From: SAR202 cluster bacterium
GTDB lineage: Bacteria > Chloroflexota > Dehalococcoidia > Lucifugimonadales > GCA-2712585
Direction: 5' to 3'
DNA: 55,379 nucleotides
NCBI GenBank assembly: GCA_016872285.1
Contig: VGZZ01000013.1
Coordinates: forward strand, 1 to 55,379
The notes under the pieces were generated by a model that worked only from the letters and a program-made list of their open reading frames with translations, searched no databases and was not told the DNA's origin. Positions 1-7,996 of the stretch are shown here, piece by piece (position 1 is the first letter of the stretch; every line of letters starts with the position of its first letter). The translations under genes were made by a program, and so were the position numbers.

Positions 1-1
1 G

Positions 2-781
2 GCAGGCACTTGGGGCACCCTCATCGGCGCGGGCGGCGGCTTCATCATCGTCCCCCTGCTCCTCTTCCGCGACTCCACCCTGGAAGCGGCCACCGTCACC
101 GCCGTCTCCCTCATCGCCGTCCTCGCCAACGGCATCTCCGGCACCCTCGCCTACCTGCGACAGATGCGCATCGACTACAAAAGCGGCGTCGCTTTCCTAC
201 TGGCGACCCTCCCCGGCGGCGTCATCGGCGCCATCATCGTCGACTACATCGACCGGGTCCCCTTCCAGGCTACCTTCGGCGTCCTCCTGGGCCTGGTCGC
301 CCTCTATATCCTTTATCGCAGCGTCCGTGGCATCGCCAAAGCCAGGGCCGCCCAGCGCGGCGAGCCTCGACGCCTGGTGGACAGCGGCGGGAATATTTAC
401 GAGTACATCGTGAACATCAGACTGGGCGTCGCCATCTGTTTCTTCATCGGCTTCCTCTCCAGCATGTTGGGCGTCGGCGGCGGCATCTTCTCCGTCCCCG
501 CCTTCACCCTTATCCTCGGCATACCCATCCAGGTCGCCGCCGCCACGTCGCAGTTTATGTTAATCGGCACCGCCTCCGTCGCCAACATCACCAACATCTC
601 CCAGGGCGACCTCAACGGCTTCTGGCTGAATGCCCTGGCCCTGTCCATCGGCGCCATCGCCGGCGCCCAGCTAGGCGCGCGGCTGGCAAAACGCATCGGC
701 TCCGTCTGGACCTCCCGCGCCCTGGCCCTGGGCCTGCTGGTCGTCGGCGTCAGGTTGGCGATAGCGGGGTTTTCAGAATAG
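2..781 (+). CDS. TauE/SafE family sulfite/anion exporter, 5' end outside the window
   Basis: Integral membrane permease of the TauE/SafE family, which exports sulfite, sulfoacetate or related organosulfur anions. The reading frame is open from base 2, so the N-terminus lies upstream of the window; an internal ATG at 164 is not the start. Two copies of the family glycine motif are visible, GAGGGF near the start and GVGGGIF in the second half, each followed by a proline-containing hydrophobic segment, as expected for the duplicated fold. About six hydrophobic segments remain. Substrate cannot be told from sequence. The next gene starts about 100 bases downstream and is compositionally different, so an operon is unlikely. 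Confidence 0.85.
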   Translation, partial: AGTWGTLIGAGGGFIIVPLLLFRDSTLEAATVTAVSLIAVLANGISGTLAYLRQMRIDYKSGVAFLLATLPGGVIGAIIVDYIDRVPFQATFGVLLGLVALYILYRSVRGIAKARAAQRGEPRRLVDSGGNIYEYIVNIRLGVAICFFIGFLSSMLGVGGGIFSVPAFTLILGIPIQVAAATSQFMLIGTASVANITNISQGDLNGFWLNALALSIGAIAGAQLGARLAKRIGSVWTSRALALGLLVVGVRLAIAGFSE

Positions 782-879
782 TCCGGATGTGGCAGGAAGA
801 CCGAAGCTGGTGAAATAACGCGGCCCTATTACCCCCAGCTTTGTACTATCATGTGATGAAGATGTGAGGGGGCCTTTTT

Positions 880-2073
880 ATGAAGGCGGTTGTGGTGTTA
901 ATTTTCTTATTGGCCCTCAGCGCTGCCTGCGGAGTCACGGAGATAAGCACGCCCACAACCCCTCCGCGAGGCATGGCATCACCTACTGATACTCCTGTGC
1001 CAACCGCCGCGAGCACAGCCTGCTCCAACTCAGCAACCCACGCGCCAACTCCTACACCAACGGCATTAGGGGACATCACAAATCTTGATCCCCGCGCAGC
1101 GAACCTAGTGCTCCAAGTGGGCGCTGGGCACGTTAAGCTGAGTGATGAAAAGATCACCTTCGGGTTTGGGGTCATAAACCCCGACTACTCATTCTTGGGC
1201 CCTCTCCATTCGCCGCACAAAACTATATTTTACGATCTTAAGGTTTTCACAGAGGACGGCACCCTGTTCTGGTGGTTATCCAAGTATAGCTCCGCTGAAA
1301 TAAGTCTTGATGAGCTTAAAGTCAATGAGATGTCACACAGGTATTTTGGGCATGAGTGGGATATGAGAAGCAACTGCCCTTTTGGAGCCATAGAAGGGTG
1401 TCCTTCGGGGGTCTGCCCGGGGGAATTAATCAAAGCTGGCCTGTATAGGGTGGTTGGGTCGGTGGGCTACTATCCAGACCCAGATAATGCAAGTAGCAGG
1501 GTCATCGTTGAATCAATACCCCGTGTCTTTTACATCCCTCCAACGCCTGATCTCTTGGCAGATGTGCTAAAGGTCCAGGTTGAAGTAAGACACGATGTTT
1601 GGAAAGAGGGAAGCATCTCATACCCAACAGCTCGCAGACCCTATCAACCTGCCCCCTATCCCACGCCATCCTCAGGTGATCCAGCTATCACCTTTACCAT
1701 CAGGATAAAAAACACGTCTAATTCACATCTTCAACTAACGCTCTTAGGGGAACTTTATGACGTAAAAGTCGTCTCTGAGGACGGGACTGTATTCTGGTGG
1801 TTGTCTAGGAGCCGCATTGTAGTAGGAAGGTTTAACGGTACTACATTTTCCCCTGGCGAAGAAAAGTCTTACGAGCAGCAGTGGGACCTGCGAAGCAACT
1901 GCCCCTTTGGGACAATCGACGAACGTTTCTTCTTTGATTGCCCAAAGGTGTTGGCCAAATCTGGCATGCATATGGCCATAGGCTTAGCAGGCTATTACCC
2001 CGATCCAAATGGCGATCCAGGATATCAAGATTCCATTGAATCAGAACCTGTAACCTTTGAAATAGCCCCTTAG
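880..2073 (+). CDS. Lipoprotein with two BsuPI-like domains
   Basis: Predicted exported lipoprotein of 397 residues. Residues 1-17 form a short signal peptide ending in the lipobox LSAAC, with Cys17 as the lipidation site. A Thr/Pro-rich linker follows to about residue 62. The rest contains two copies of one domain. Each has a D(L/V)KV..EDGT.FWWLS strand, a W-D-(M/L)-R-S-N-C-P-F-G motif and a G.(V/A)GYYPDP motif. This matches the pattern of the BsuPI-type domain (intracellular proteinase inhibitor family; Y-D-x-x-V...G, then P-G-E and W-D). Each repeat has a conserved Cys in NCPFG and at least one more nearby, which could form a disulfide. GAGGGGG precedes the ATG. Base composition is clearly more AT-rich than its neighbours, which suggests transfer or weak selection. 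The function is unknown; the BsuPI assignment is by motif only. Confidence 0.7.
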   Translation: MKAVVVLIFLLALSAACGVTEISTPTTPPRGMASPTDTPVPTAASTACSNSATHAPTPTPTALGDITNLDPRAANLVLQVGAGHVKLSDEKITFGFGVINPDYSFLGPLHSPHKTIFYDLKVFTEDGTLFWWLSKYSSAEISLDELKVNEMSHRYFGHEWDMRSNCPFGAIEGCPSGVCPGELIKAGLYRVVGSVGYYPDPDNASSRVIVESIPRVFYIPPTPDLLADVLKVQVEVRHDVWKEGSISYPTARRPYQPAPYPTPSSGDPAITFTIRIKNTSNSHLQLTLLGELYDVKVVSEDGTVFWWLSRSRIVVGRFNGTTFSPGEEKSYEQQWDLRSNCPFGTIDERFFFDCPKVLAKSGMHMAIGLAGYYPDPNGDPGYQDSIESEPVTFEIAP

Positions 2074-2187
2074 GATGTAGTGCACAACGCAGCCACCGTC
2101 AATGGCCTCTCCCTCCGTACCTCCCCTCATTGACGCCCTCGCCACCGCCGCCCTATATTCCCCTCACCCGCTCCCCAGGAGGCCCCC

Positions 2188-3168
2188 ATGCCCAATCCCA
2201 AAGTCGTCCTCTTCTCCTCCCTCGACGCCGAGACCACCGCCCAGGTCACCTCCCAGGCCCCCGCCAGCCTCGACGTCGCCGTCCACCCTGACTCGACGCC
2301 CGAGGACGAAAAAATTCGCCTCGTGAGAGAGGCCGACTTTGTGATTATCTTCGTGGGCCGCCTCACCGACCGCGTTTTGGAGGCCTGCAAGAACGTCAAG
2401 CTTATCCAGCAGCTGGGCTCCGGCACCGGCGGGATGAATTTCAAGCTGCTCCAGTCCATGAACGTCCCCGTCGCCAACAACGGCTTCGCCAACGCCGTCT
2501 CCGCCGCCGAGCAGACCATTGTCCTCACCCTGGCCGTCCTGCGGCGCATCTACCCCTACGCCCACGCCGTCAAAAGCGGCCAGTGGCCTCGAAACGTCAT
2601 CATCCACCCTGACACTCACACCCTGGACGGCAAGACCGTCGGCGTCATCGGCCTGGAGGAGTTTGGGCGGCCCCTGGTCAAGCGACTCAAGGGCTTCGGC
2701 GTCCGAATCCTCGGCTTCGAGCCTTATTTCACCGTCACCGAAGGCCAGGCCGACGACATGGGCGCGCGCCTTGTCTCCCTCAATCACCTGCTAAAAGAGT
2801 CCGATGTCGTCACCATCGACACGTATCTCAGCAAAAAGACGCGGCACCTCATCGGCGAGCGCGAGTTTCGACTGATGAAGCCCTCCGCCATCATCGTCAA
2901 CGTCTCCAGCGGCGGCCTCATCGACCACGCCGCCCTCTACGCCGCCCTCAAAGAAAGGCGCCTCGCTGGCGCGGGCCTGGACACCGCCTCCAAGGAACCC
3001 CCCGACCCCAAAGACCCCCTGTTGCAGCTAGACAACGTCATCGTCACGCCCCACATTGCCGGCCCTACCTGGGAGACCTTCGCCCTTCGAGGCCGCAACG
3101 CCTTCATGAACATACAGCGCGTCATACAGGGCAAGCCGCCCCTCTGGACCCTTCAGCCTGACGACTAA
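2188..3168 (+). CDS. D-2-hydroxyacid dehydrogenase-like protein with altered active site
   Basis: 326-residue member of the D-isomer-specific 2-hydroxyacid dehydrogenase fold (NAD-dependent reduction of 2-keto acids in active members). The order is canonical: N-terminal catalytic half, NAD-binding Rossmann core from about residue 145, then the C-terminal return. The TPHIAG histidine motif and a KEP motif holding the catalytic Glu are present. Two expected features are missing. The dinucleotide motif GxGxxG reads GLEEFG, so the second glycine is Glu. The N-x-(A/S)-R-G-G segment reads NVSSGG, so the substrate-binding Arg is Ser. The start is set by AGGAGG six bases upstream. It may be a pseudoenzyme or act on another substrate. 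The fold call is secure; the activity is doubtful. Confidence 0.85.
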   Translation: MPNPKVVLFSSLDAETTAQVTSQAPASLDVAVHPDSTPEDEKIRLVREADFVIIFVGRLTDRVLEACKNVKLIQQLGSGTGGMNFKLLQSMNVPVANNGFANAVSAAEQTIVLTLAVLRRIYPYAHAVKSGQWPRNVIIHPDTHTLDGKTVGVIGLEEFGRPLVKRLKGFGVRILGFEPYFTVTEGQADDMGARLVSLNHLLKESDVVTIDTYLSKKTRHLIGEREFRLMKPSAIIVNVSSGGLIDHAALYAALKERRLAGAGLDTASKEPPDPKDPLLQLDNVIVTPHIAGPTWETFALRGRNAFMNIQRVIQGKPPLWTLQPDD

Positions 3169-3230
3169 CCGCTTTCTTGGTTCCCTAAGAGTGAGTAGAC
3201 TATGGGCACGCAAAACCAAAGGAGCGGATT

Positions 3231-3641
3231 ATGTCTGAGCAAAATATAGCCATAGCCAGGCGGTTCCTTGAAGGCCAGGACAAGCAAAAGGGGCCGCCTC
3301 CGCCCGAGTTGGCCGCGCCAAACTATACCGCCCACATCGGCGGCATGCCGGTCATGAACCTGGAAGCTCACAAACAGTTGGCTGTCGCCTTTTACACCGC
3401 TTTCCCAGATCTGAAGCACAACTTCGACGAGTTCCTGGCTCAGGATAACCGGGTCGCCGTCCGATTCCATCTCACCGGCACCCATAAAGCCGACCTCATG
3501 GGTATCCCGGCCAGTAATAAACCCATCTCGGTCAAGTTCATTGGGATTATGCACATCTCTAAAGGCAAAGTCGTGGAGCTATTCGAGACCTTTGACCAGA
3601 TGGAGCTGTTACAGCAAATCGGCGCCGCGCCCGGCCATTAG
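3231..3641 (+). CDS. SnoaL-like polyketide cyclase/ester cyclase family protein
   Basis: Small (136 aa) NTF2-like alpha+beta barrel protein of the SnoaL-like group, often annotated ester cyclase. Family signs are the N-terminal helix with a YTAH strand near residue 40, the F-P-D-L segment near 61-65, V-A-V-R-F-H-L-T-G-T-H near 77-87, G-I-P-A-S-N-K near 94-100, and a closing strand with a W/F-E-x-F-D-Q type motif (ETFDQMELLQQIG). AAAGGAG lies just upstream of the ATG. Members range from true cyclases to binding proteins, so no substrate is assigned. It follows the hydroxyacid dehydrogenase-like gene on the same strand after 62 bases. Confidence 0.8.
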   Translation: MSEQNIAIARRFLEGQDKQKGPPPPELAAPNYTAHIGGMPVMNLEAHKQLAVAFYTAFPDLKHNFDEFLAQDNRVAVRFHLTGTHKADLMGIPASNKPISVKFIGIMHISKGKVVELFETFDQMELLQQIGAAPGH

Positions 3642-3715
3642 TCCGCCTTGGCAGGCGCTGGCGGGACCGGCGTCTATCGCCCCAGTGGCAAGTCTGCTGT
3701 CAAGGCGGCAGCTCC

Positions 3716-4090
3716 TCAGTCAGCCTCAGCCATCTCCGCCATCTTGCGGCATGAAGTGGCGCAGGCCCTGCAAGCGTTGGCGCACTCCACCATCTGGGCG
3801 TCGTCCTGGCCAAAGCTCTCGCAGCTTGTGGCGCACTGCTCGCAGATGTCGGCGCAAATTTTGCACAGCGCCATGCTCATCTCCGATTCCCTGAGCATAA
3901 AATTAGCGCTGGTCCTGCATATCTCCACGCAGTCTATCATCAGGCGCAGGTGGGCCTCGCCCACATGCTTGCCTCCCTGCTCCAGGCAATAGGAGATGGT
4001 CTTCAAACACTCGTCGGCGCAGTTGTTGCAGGCCTCAATACATTGCGCCAGTTCCTCTTTCATCTCTTGCTTCATTGTGGTTTGTCGCAT
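3716..4090 (-). CDS. Cys-rich four-helix-bundle copper-binding protein (DUF326/Csp-like)
   Basis: 124-residue protein with about 16 cysteines, nearly all in C-x-x-C, C-x3-C or C-x-x-x-C helical spacing (for example EACNNCADEC, CKICADICEQC, ECANACRACATSC). This is the pattern of the DUF326/Csp copper-storage bundle, where inward-facing cysteines bind many Cu(I) ions. No signal peptide is visible, so a cytosolic form is likely. The chosen ATG has GGAGGGGAG just upstream; a longer reading would add 22 non-family residues. The gene is divergent from the BNR propeller gene and convergent with the SnoaL-like gene. The fold and metal class are well supported; copper is inferred from the family. Confidence 0.85.
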   Translation of the reverse strand: MRQTTMKQEMKEELAQCIEACNNCADECLKTISYCLEQGGKHVGEAHLRLMIDCVEICRTSANFMLRESEMSMALCKICADICEQCATSCESFGQDDAQMVECANACRACATSCRKMAEMAEAD

Positions 4091-4256
4091 GGCTCCACTC
4101 CCCTCCGGGTTGGTACTGGGACTGACCCATGCCCCTTGCCGGGAAAGGCCAGTCACGTTCCAGTATCCGGCAGGCCCCGCCCATCATCATGCCCCAATCG
4201 CATTAATCGCAGGCAAAAGCGTTTCCGATTAACACTTCTTGCCCCTGCCTTCCCCT

Positions 4257-4285
4257 TTGACTACAATACCACCGTACCTTAAAAC
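4257..4285 (+). promoter_or_regulatory. Predicted sigma70-type promoter for the BNR propeller gene
   Basis: TTGACT at 4257-4262 and TAAAAC at 4280-4285 are separated by 17 bases and lie about 25 bases before the start codon. The -35 is a near match to consensus and the -10 is moderate. The position between divergent genes fits. Not experimentally testable here. Confidence 0.45.
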
Positions 4286-4309
4286 GACTTCGTGCTGGGA
4301 GGTGTCGCC

Positions 4310-5296
4310 ATGGCAGGGAAGATGACCATTCTGTTAGCCACCAACGGCCAGGGCACTTTCAGAAGCGCCGACTCCGGAAAGTCCTGGACCCGCTCCAACA
4401 CCGACCACGGCATGCACTCCGACGCCGTGGTCCGCGCCCTCCTTACCGATCCCCACAAGCCCAGCGTCGTCCTAGCCGGCACCGACCAGGGCCTCTATCG
4501 CAGTGACGACGCCGGCATCCACTGGAAGCACCTGGACACGCCGCTGACGCCCTACTCCGTCTGGAACCTGGCCCAGAACCCCAAAGACCCCAAGATTATC
4601 TACGCCGGCACCGGTACTCCCTCCAAGACGGCCATCTTCCGCTCCGACGACGGCGGCAAGTCCTGGAAGAAACTCCCCGTCGCCGTCCCCGACACCTGCC
4701 CCAACGTCGGCATACCGCGATTTACCGGCCTGGCCGTGGACCCTGTCGACCCGAATCAAATCTGGGCCGGCATCGAGGTCGATGGCGTCCGCTACTCCAA
4801 GGACGGCGGCGAAAGCTGGCAGAAGATTAACGGCGTCATTACCAACCCGGACGTCCACAGCGTCGCCGTGGTGCCCGGCCCGCCTAAGACCATTGTCATC
4901 GTGGTCAATAATGGCATCTTCACCAGCATCAACGAAGGCAAAACATGGAAAGGCGCCCTGGCCAAAGAGGCCTTCCCCATGAACTACCCGAGATGCATCG
5001 CCACCCAGCCCGGCCACTCCAAGACCGTCTTCATCGGCCTGGGCGACTACACCCCGGGCAGCACCGGCACCATAATTCGCTCTAAGGATGCGGGCAAGAC
5101 CTGGGAAAACTTGACCCTATCGCAAAAACCCAACACCGCCATCTGGGCCATCGGCATGCACGAGGACAACCCCAAAATCATTTTCGCCGCCAGCCGCTAC
5201 GGCGACCTCTATCGCAGCGACGACGGCGGCGACTCCTGGGCCAAAGAGTGGCGCGAGTTCAGCGAGGCCACCGCCGTCACCTGGGTGCCGGTTTAG
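4310..5296 (+). CDS. BNR/Ycf48-like beta-propeller protein
   Basis: 328-residue repeat protein built from Asp-box/BNR blades: S-x-D-(G/S/A)-G-x-(S/T/H)-W occurs six times or more (SADSGKSW, SDDAGIHW, SDDGGKSW, SKDGGESW, SKDAGKTW, SDDGGDSW). The pattern fits a sialidase-type or Ycf48/VPS10-type propeller. No signal peptide or lipobox is seen, so the protein is probably cytosolic. The ATG has GGAGG at 4298-4302; a GTG 18 bases earlier is less likely because it would overlap that site. No catalytic sialidase residues are recognised, so it is more likely a binding or scaffold protein than an enzyme. Confidence 0.8.
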   Translation: MAGKMTILLATNGQGTFRSADSGKSWTRSNTDHGMHSDAVVRALLTDPHKPSVVLAGTDQGLYRSDDAGIHWKHLDTPLTPYSVWNLAQNPKDPKIIYAGTGTPSKTAIFRSDDGGKSWKKLPVAVPDTCPNVGIPRFTGLAVDPVDPNQIWAGIEVDGVRYSKDGGESWQKINGVITNPDVHSVAVVPGPPKTIVIVVNNGIFTSINEGKTWKGALAKEAFPMNYPRCIATQPGHSKTVFIGLGDYTPGSTGTIIRSKDAGKTWENLTLSQKPNTAIWAIGMHEDNPKIIFAASRYGDLYRSDDGGDSWAKEWREFSEATAVTWVPV

Positions 5297-5359
5297 TTGA
5301 CAGATTGGCCTAATAGCTATAAACATTAGTAATCAAATTTTCTAACAAGGAGAAGATGA

Positions 5360-5896
5360 ATGGGCATCTACCACATGTACACCGGCTCGGACGGCCAGAC
5401 CCACCTCCGGGAGATTAACCTTTTGACCAACCCCGAGCTTGGTGACCTATACATGAAGGCGCAGAAGGCTGAAGGCGTCTTCTTCCGCGAGTGGCGGCCC
5501 GGCCATAAAATCGGCTTCCACACCGCTCCGCGACGCCAGTTCGTCATCGGCATCGCCGGCCAGATTCAAATCGGCCTCGGCGACGGCTCCTTCCACGTCT
5601 TCGGCCCCGGCGACGCTCGCCTGGTGGAAGATGTCACAGGCAAGGGCCATACCACCGCTGTCCTGGGCGACAAGCCCGCCGTCACCGCCGTGGTGCCCCT
5701 CCCCGCCGCGCGAAAGACCGCCGGCAGGGCCGCGCCCAAGCGCGCCGCCGCCAATCGTTCCCCCGCCCGCGCTTCCACCGCCAGAAGCGGCAAAGCCTCC
5801 TCCAAACGCGCTGGCAAGGCCGCTCCAAAACGCGCCGCCGCTAAGAAGGCCCCCTCCCGCTCCAGGGCCAAGCCCGCCGCCAAGCGCCGCCGCTAG
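5360..5896 (+). CDS. Cupin-like domain with Lys/Ala/Arg-rich histone H1-like tail
   Basis: 178-residue fusion. Residues 1-115 look like a single cupin barrel: F-H-T-A-P-R-R-Q-F-V-I (first motif), G-x-G-D-G-S-F-H-V-F-G-P-G-D-A (middle) and G-K-G-H-T-T (second motif). Residues from about 118 to the end are a low-complexity basic tail of A-A-P-K-R-A-A-A, S-K-R and A-K-K-type repeats, like histone H1 or AlgP/HU-tail proteins. AAGGAGAAG precedes the ATG. The tail is expected to be disordered and to bind nucleic acid; the cupin metal site has His but its completeness is unclear. Function of the fusion is unknown. Confidence 0.75.
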   Translation: MGIYHMYTGSDGQTHLREINLLTNPELGDLYMKAQKAEGVFFREWRPGHKIGFHTAPRRQFVIGIAGQIQIGLGDGSFHVFGPGDARLVEDVTGKGHTTAVLGDKPAVTAVVPLPAARKTAGRAAPKRAAANRSPARASTARSGKASSKRAGKAAPKRAAAKKAPSRSRAKPAAKRRR

Positions 5897-5921
5897 GCCC
5901 TTCTGAATCCCTCGCAAAATT

Positions 5922-5953
5922 ACTCAGCGCCCCGATGAATCGGGGCGCTGAGT
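5922..5953. terminator. Bidirectional hairpin terminator between convergent genes
   Basis: A perfect 13-bp stem (ACTCAGCGCCCCG at 5922-5934 with its complement at 5941-5953) and a 6-base loop. It lies between the cupin/H1-like gene (+) and the GYD gene (-), directly abutting the latter's stop codon. No long T-run follows, so termination strength is uncertain. Confidence 0.65.
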
Positions 5954-6307
5954 CTATGTGTCGCCGCGGGCCTTTGACGTTTCGTACCTGTGGACTGGAG
6001 TCCTGTGGGCCACGTTCATTCGCACTGCCTCGTCCACCTCTTCAGGCGTCACTAAAACGCTGGTCTTGATTCGGACTAGGCCGCTGCTTGCTACCGCCAG
6101 CGCCAGCGCCGTCGCCGACACGTTGTCCGGCAGGTCCGCGATAACATAGGCGTCGGCGTCGCCGAAGGCGAAATAAAAGGCCTCCACGTGCCCGCCAGCC
6201 TTTCGTATCGACTCCTCCACCGCCTCCCGCCGCTTGGTCCCCCCGAAATCCACCAGACCCCTTTTCCCTTCGGTGGTGTACGTCGCTTCCAGCAGGTACT
6301 TCGGCAT
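5954..6307 (-). CDS. GYD domain protein
   Basis: 117-residue protein of the GYD family. Visible family features are the N-terminal M-P-K-Y-L-x-x-A-x-Y-T-x-E-G strand, a K-R-x-x-x-E-x-S-x-x-x-A-G-G helix/turn, and F-Y-F-A-F-G-D-x-D-A-Y, the equivalent of the G-x-Y-D signature. The fold is a small ferredoxin-like domain. The biochemical role is not established for the family. It appears to be a monocistronic gene: the upstream amidase gene ends 91 bases away on the same strand. Confidence 0.85.
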   Translation of the reverse strand: MPKYLLEATYTTEGKRGLVDFGGTKRREAVEESIRKAGGHVEAFYFAFGDADAYVIADLPDNVSATALALAVASSGLVRIKTSVLVTPEEVDEAVRMNVAHRTPVHRYETSKARGDT

Positions 6308-6398
6308 CGGCTCCTCCTAGATAAGCCTTGGCTTGCCCTTCCAGGGACGGACCCGACACTATCCTGTCTCCATTCTATCCCTGAAAAGACCCGGCATG

Positions 6399-7820
6399 TT
6401 ACGACACAGGAGGCCGCCGGTTATGCCAGTCCGTGGCCTGCTGGTACGCGTGGCCCGCCCTCAGCACCGTCGCCTCCTCGAAAGGACGGCCCAAAAGCTG
6501 AAGGCCTATCGGCAGCTTGTCCTGGGAAAAGCCGCAGGGCACCGAAAGGGCCGGCGCGCCGACGGTGTTGCCCAGCGATGTCAGCGTCCGGCTGCCGTAC
6601 GTCATCTCTTTCTTGAACGCCTCTTTATTTCCAAGGCCGTGCTTGGTCAGGACCAGCGGGGCCGGCGTGGCCGCCGTCGGGTACACTAGCACGTCCACCG
6701 TCTCCATCAGTTCCAGATACTGCGCTCTAAGCAGCTGGCGCAGTCTCTCAGCCTTGTAATAGGTCTGGGCTGGAATGAGATTGCCCATCTTAAGGTTTAT
6801 CTGCATGTTGCGGTCGTAGTCATGGAGGCGTTCGCGCGTGTTCTTGTAGTGGACGTGGGAGGCTTGCGTGTACATGATGGGAGTAGATATCGACCGGTCG
6901 TAGCGGGATAAGGGGAGGGAGACCTCCCGCACGTCGGCCCCCAGTTCGCCCAGCACGCTGGCGGCCTTCAGCACCGCGGCCCTGACCTCATCCTGCACGT
7001 TGTCCGTATGCGTCTGCTCTTCCAGGATTCCCACCCGCAACCCCTTAATCCCGCCCTTCAGCAACGCCACGTAGTCCGGCGCGGGCTGGTCCCAGGTGTA
7101 CGGGTCCTTGGGGTCGTGGCCCGCGATGACCTGGAGCGTCATCGCGCAGTCCTCCACCGTCCTGGACATCGGCCCGACTGTGTCCATGGACCAGCACATC
7201 CCCAGCGCGCCGTAGCGGCTCACCCGGCCCTGGCTGGGCCGCAAGCCGACGATGCCGCAGTACGTCGCCGGCCCTCGAATCGACCCGCCGGTGTCCTCGC
7301 CCAGGGCCGTCGAGCACAGATAGGCCGCCAGGGCGGAGCCTGACCCCGCGCTGGAGCCGCCGGGCATGTGCTTCACGTTCCACGGGTTGGTCGGCACGCC
7401 GTAGGGGTATCGCACGTTGTACCCCATGGCGAACTCGGTGAGGTTGGTCTTGCCGATCATGATGCCCCCGGCCTCTTTAAGCCTGACCTGCACCGTAGCG
7501 TCCTCCTTCGGCACAAAGTCTTTCAGGATTACGGAGCCTGCCGTTGTGCGCACGCCCTTGGTCCACCACTGGTCCTTGCACGCCACCGGAATCCCGTGCA
7601 TCGCCCCGCGATAGTCCCCCCGCATTATCTCCCGCTCCGCCTCCCGCGCCGCCTTCAACGCGTCATCCTCACAGACCGTAATATAGGCGTTAAGCTTGTC
7701 GTTAAACTTTTCGATGCGTTCCAGGTACGCCTTCACCGCCTCCACCGGCGACACCTTCTTCGACTTGATCTGCCGGGAGAGTTCCGTGGCCGTCAGGAAG
7801 GGCAGCTCTGTCTTGCTCAT
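6399..7820 (-). CDS. Amidase signature family hydrolase (GatA-like)
   Basis: 473-residue amidase-signature enzyme that hydrolyses amide bonds. The Ser-cisSer-Lys triad is visible: Lys82 in GIPVACKDQ, Ser157 in PGGSSAGSG and Ser180 in GEDTGGSIRGPA. The length and the full C-terminal half fit the family. There is no GatB or GatC nearby, and the sequence after GGSIR (GPATYCG rather than PA.FCG) fits a stand-alone amidase better than the tRNA amidotransferase subunit. Substrate unknown. Confidence 0.9.
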   Translation of the reverse strand: MSKTELPFLTATELSRQIKSKKVSPVEAVKAYLERIEKFNDKLNAYITVCEDDALKAAREAEREIMRGDYRGAMHGIPVACKDQWWTKGVRTTAGSVILKDFVPKEDATVQVRLKEAGGIMIGKTNLTEFAMGYNVRYPYGVPTNPWNVKHMPGGSSAGSGSALAAYLCSTALGEDTGGSIRGPATYCGIVGLRPSQGRVSRYGALGMCWSMDTVGPMSRTVEDCAMTLQVIAGHDPKDPYTWDQPAPDYVALLKGGIKGLRVGILEEQTHTDNVQDEVRAAVLKAASVLGELGADVREVSLPLSRYDRSISTPIMYTQASHVHYKNTRERLHDYDRNMQINLKMGNLIPAQTYYKAERLRQLLRAQYLELMETVDVLVYPTAATPAPLVLTKHGLGNKEAFKKEMTYGSRTLTSLGNTVGAPALSVPCGFSQDKLPIGLQLLGRPFEEATVLRAGHAYQQATDWHNRRPPVS

Positions 7821-7996
7821 AATTACCCCGCGTTTTACCTGTTATTCCTATGCCGTGCGGCCACTTTGCCACCTCGCCCATCAAAGGTCAAGCTAGCGCC
7901 CGCAAATTAGCCGCTCTGCTCTTAATACCAAACCTGGATATACTAAAAGGATAGGCAATCCGCCGGGAAATACCAAATCAATCGAGAGGTAACGCC

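Noticed and set aside
7911-7996. Mn2+ riboswitch (yybP-ykoY) ahead of the TerC gene
   Set aside because: TerC genes often have one, but the leader is short and the expected helical core is not visible.
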